From CAIZGX01 sp046048875 (GTDB lineage: Bacteria > Bacteroidota > Bacteroidia > Flavobacteriales_D > Sanyastnellaceae), in the NCBI GenBank assembly GCA_046048875.1, contig JBJOFG010000013.1, positions 248,001 to 312,000 of the forward strand: DNA of 64,000 nt. The letters run 5' to 3'. The position numbers and the translations under genes are program-made. Positions 62,263 through 64,000 of the stretch are shown here, one piece after another; position 1 is the stretch's first letter, and each line of letters begins with the position of its first letter. The notes under the pieces are model-generated. The model made no database searches, had not been told where the DNA came from, and saw only the letters and a list, made by a program, of their open reading frames with translations.

Positions 62263-63432
62263 CTATTTGACCTTAATTTCCTGAATATCTTTCAACAACT
62301 CGCGGGTGTCAGCTGCGAAGGTTGAAATATTCGCTTTCTCTTCAGAATTAAATTCGTACTTCTCGGGATGAAGCTCCCAATCAGAAACAGGAATAGAATA
62401 ATAACCACGAGGATTTCCTCCCAAACGACACCAAAAAGGAACATATCCCCAAGTGTCCCATCGCACTTTTTTATCCTTCACTTTTAAATGAAGCACCACC
62501 CCAATTCCGCCGTCTTTGTATCGCTCTCGCTGATTGCTAATGAAGTTGCCAAGGCTATAGGCTACAGGAACATTTTTGGTTGAATCGTTTTTCGGATGAA
62601 GAATTTGCATGGGTTGAACCACATGCGGATGAAGTCCAATAATGGCATCTGCACCCGCATCGGCTAACCATTGCGCCAATTTATCTTGTTCCGAATTCTC
62701 TTTGCGCTGGTACTCTGTTCCCCAATGAATATTCACAACCGTGAACTGAGCGCCGCGTTCCAAAGCGGTCTTCAAATCTTTTCTAATCTGAAGGGTGTCG
62801 ATCATATTCACCACATTCGGATGCTGAACCACCAACCCGTTTGTACCATACGTGCAATTCAACAATGCGATCTTCACCCCTTTCACTTCTTGCATTAACG
62901 GATAGGTCTGATCTCTAGAAAGGGTATCGAGAAAAGTACCTGTGTGCGTTATTCCTAATGAGTCTAGCATAAGTATCGTGCGCTCTACCCCTTTCTTTCC
63001 GCGGTCTTGTGAGTGATTGTTGGCTGTGACAAATATGTTGAAACCAGCACTTTTAATTCCTTCTGCAAAAGCATCTGGAGAAGAAAACTGAGGATATCCC
63101 GAATATGGCTTTCCAGCCAAGGTCACTTCTAGATTCGCACAAGTATAGTCAAATGAATGAACGAATTCCGAAATGTATTGAAACCAGTGGGCGTATTCAT
63201 AAACACCTTTCGACTCGTTGAAAGCTGCACCTATCATAGGCTCATGCCCCATCATATCACCAACAAAAAAGAGCGTAATATCCTTTGTTGTAGTGTCTTC
63301 ACCGACGTAAACAGATTCAGTGTATTCCGCTTCTACATGCTTATCGCCGACGCTGTGTATTCCATAAAAAAATGAAAGCAGCACAAATAAAGAAATCCCT
63401 CCAGTTTTTAGCATATTTACGTTCGATTGCAT
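62263..63432 (-). CDS. CapA-like metallophosphoesterase-fold protein (389 aa)
   Basis: The domain starts ITLFFVGDMMGHEPMI and continues with ANLEVTLAG, TANNHSQDRGKKG and IIGLHPHVVQPMQIL, the pattern of the PGA_cap/CapA family linked to poly-gamma-glutamate and capsule functions. An N-terminal hydrophobic segment (ISLFVLLSFFYGIHS) anchors it or directs export. I use the ATG at 63432 because TATATTTG lies 4 nt upstream; ATGs at 63447 and 63414 are alternatives. Substrate unknown. Confidence 0.83.
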   Translation of the reverse strand: MQSNVNMLKTGGISLFVLLSFFYGIHSVGDKHVEAEYTESVYVGEDTTTKDITLFFVGDMMGHEPMIGAAFNESKGVYEYAHWFQYISEFVHSFDYTCANLEVTLAGKPYSGYPQFSSPDAFAEGIKSAGFNIFVTANNHSQDRGKKGVERTILMLDSLGITHTGTFLDTLSRDQTYPLMQEVKGVKIALLNCTYGTNGLVVQHPNVVNMIDTLQIRKDLKTALERGAQFTVVNIHWGTEYQRKENSEQDKLAQWLADAGADAIIGLHPHVVQPMQILHPKNDSTKNVPVAYSLGNFISNQRERYKDGGIGVVLHLKVKDKKVRWDTWGYVPFWCRLGGNPRGYYSIPVSDWELHPEKYEFNSEEKANISTFAADTRELLKDIQEIKVK

Positions 63433-63436
63433 GAAA

Positions 63437-63464
63437 CAAATATACATTGCAAGGGCTATCTTTG
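63437..63464. promoter_or_regulatory. Divergent TAnnTTTG elements
   Basis: Minus strand TATATTTG (63437-63444) is 4 nt from the CapA-like ATG at 63432. Plus strand TATCTTTG (63457-63464) is 6 nt from the transporter ATG at 63471. Both genes may be leaderless. Confidence 0.55.
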
Positions 63465-63470
63465 CGTGGC

Positions 63471-64000
63471 ATGAATCACAGCAGCCAACTCGCTACACAA
63501 GCCCAAAGCACTATTCGGTACAGCATTGTGGTAAATTTCATTTTATCTGTAGTAAAATTCACTGCTGGTATTTTAGGAAATAGTTTTGCGCTTGTAGCAG
63601 ATGCCGCAGAGAGTTGGGTCGATTTCGCTTCTTCTTTTTTGGTGTGGTTAGGTCTTCGAACAGCGGCACTTCCGCCCGATAAAAACCATCCTTATGGTCA
63701 TGGAAAAGCCGAGCCTCTATCTGCCATGTTCGTTGCTTTACTCATGTTTTGTGTAGCCTGTTTCATTGTTTATGAAGCCATTCAACACATTATGACTCCG
63801 CATGATTCTCCGCACTCTTGGACCATTGTTGTTGTACTCGCCGTGCTTTTAACCAAAGAGATTCTGTATCGTTTCATGAAGAGAAATGCGAAGAAATTCA
63901 AGAGCAACGCTCTTGCTGCTGAAGCATCTCATCAGCGAACCGATTCCATTACTTCCCTAGCTGCATTGGTGGGAATAGTCATTTCATTGGTTGCAGGTGA
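63471..64000 (+). CDS. Cation diffusion facilitator transporter, N-terminal part (cut by window end)
   Basis: The open frame from ATG at 63471 runs off the window. The translated part holds the CDF core: LGNSFALVADAAESWVDF with the first metal-binding Asp pair, HPYGHGKAEPL, then hydrophobic helices and AAEASHQRTDSITS with the second His/Asp metal site. These proteins export Zn2+, Fe2+ or related ions in exchange for protons. The metal cannot be named from this part. Confidence 0.9.
   Translation, partial: MNHSSQLATQAQSTIRYSIVVNFILSVVKFTAGILGNSFALVADAAESWVDFASSFLVWLGLRTAALPPDKNHPYGHGKAEPLSAMFVALLMFCVACFIVYEAIQHIMTPHDSPHSWTIVVVLAVLLTKEILYRFMKRNAKKFKSNALAAEASHQRTDSITSLAALVGIVISLVAG

Noticed and set aside
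1..64000. Insertion sequences, prophage, tRNA or rRNA genes
   Set aside because: No transposase, integrase, phage structural gene or recognisable structural RNA other than the tracrRNA and CRISPR was found by reading.

Overview
The window looks like a chromosomal segment of a marine or freshwater member of the Bacteroidota, probably Flavobacteriales. This is inferred from the gene content: a protease with a type IX secretion tail, lipid A genes lpxH and lpxK, a Bacteroidota-style type II-C CRISPR system with 47-nt repeats, and many TAnnTTTG promoter elements with few Shine-Dalgarno sites. I cannot assign a genus. No rRNA, tRNA, insertion sequence or prophage was seen.

Layout. 1-17.4 kb is mostly housekeeping: a partial UDP-GlcNAc 2-epimerase, a deacetylase-like protein, then a leftward run lpxK-gatB-thioredoxin lipoprotein-M1 peptidase-lpxH. 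Next come a Nif3 protein, a histone-H1-like/coiled-coil fusion, a second M1 peptidase (secreted) and a queuosine precursor transporter. 17.4-30.3 kb is an accessory/defence island: palindrome-rich intergenic DNA, a WYL regulator, an 11-repeat CRISPR array, cas2-cas1-cas9, a tracrRNA divergent from cas9, a Fic protein, an XRE-Panacea/RelE-like pair, a GNAT and a RES/Xre pair. 30.4-35.9 kb holds uvrA, fahA and a membrane-protein pair. 36.0-41.7 kb is a CHASE2 / FecR-like / WD40-caspase cluster. 41.8-50.8 kb is housekeeping (yqgE, DUF493, fmt, fabI, ribD) interrupted by a ParDE pair. 50.8-54.5 kb is a probable signalling cluster (response regulator, PAS kinase, phosphate-binding-like protein, porin-like barrel). 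54.6-64 kb has a CAP protein, an S8 protease, fhs, fdhD, a membrane pyrophosphatase fused to an FKBP domain, a CapA-like protein and the start of a cation diffusion facilitator.

The most unusual signal is not a protein. At least a dozen places carry arrays of very small hairpins (2-5 bp stems, 2-4 nt loops) separated by a constant 5-6 nt linker. Stem sequence changes from unit to unit but complementarity is kept. Linker classes are GATGAC, CGAGGG/CGAAGG, CGAATG and AAGAT. Arrays fill intergenic gaps on both strands, often supply the stop codon of the upstream gene, and one lies in frame inside fdhD. Other highlights are the pyrophosphatase-FKBP fusion, a zinc-ribbon family protein that has lost all four expected cysteines and gained an H1-like tail, and a CRISPR array whose inferred transcription runs toward its cas2-proximal end.
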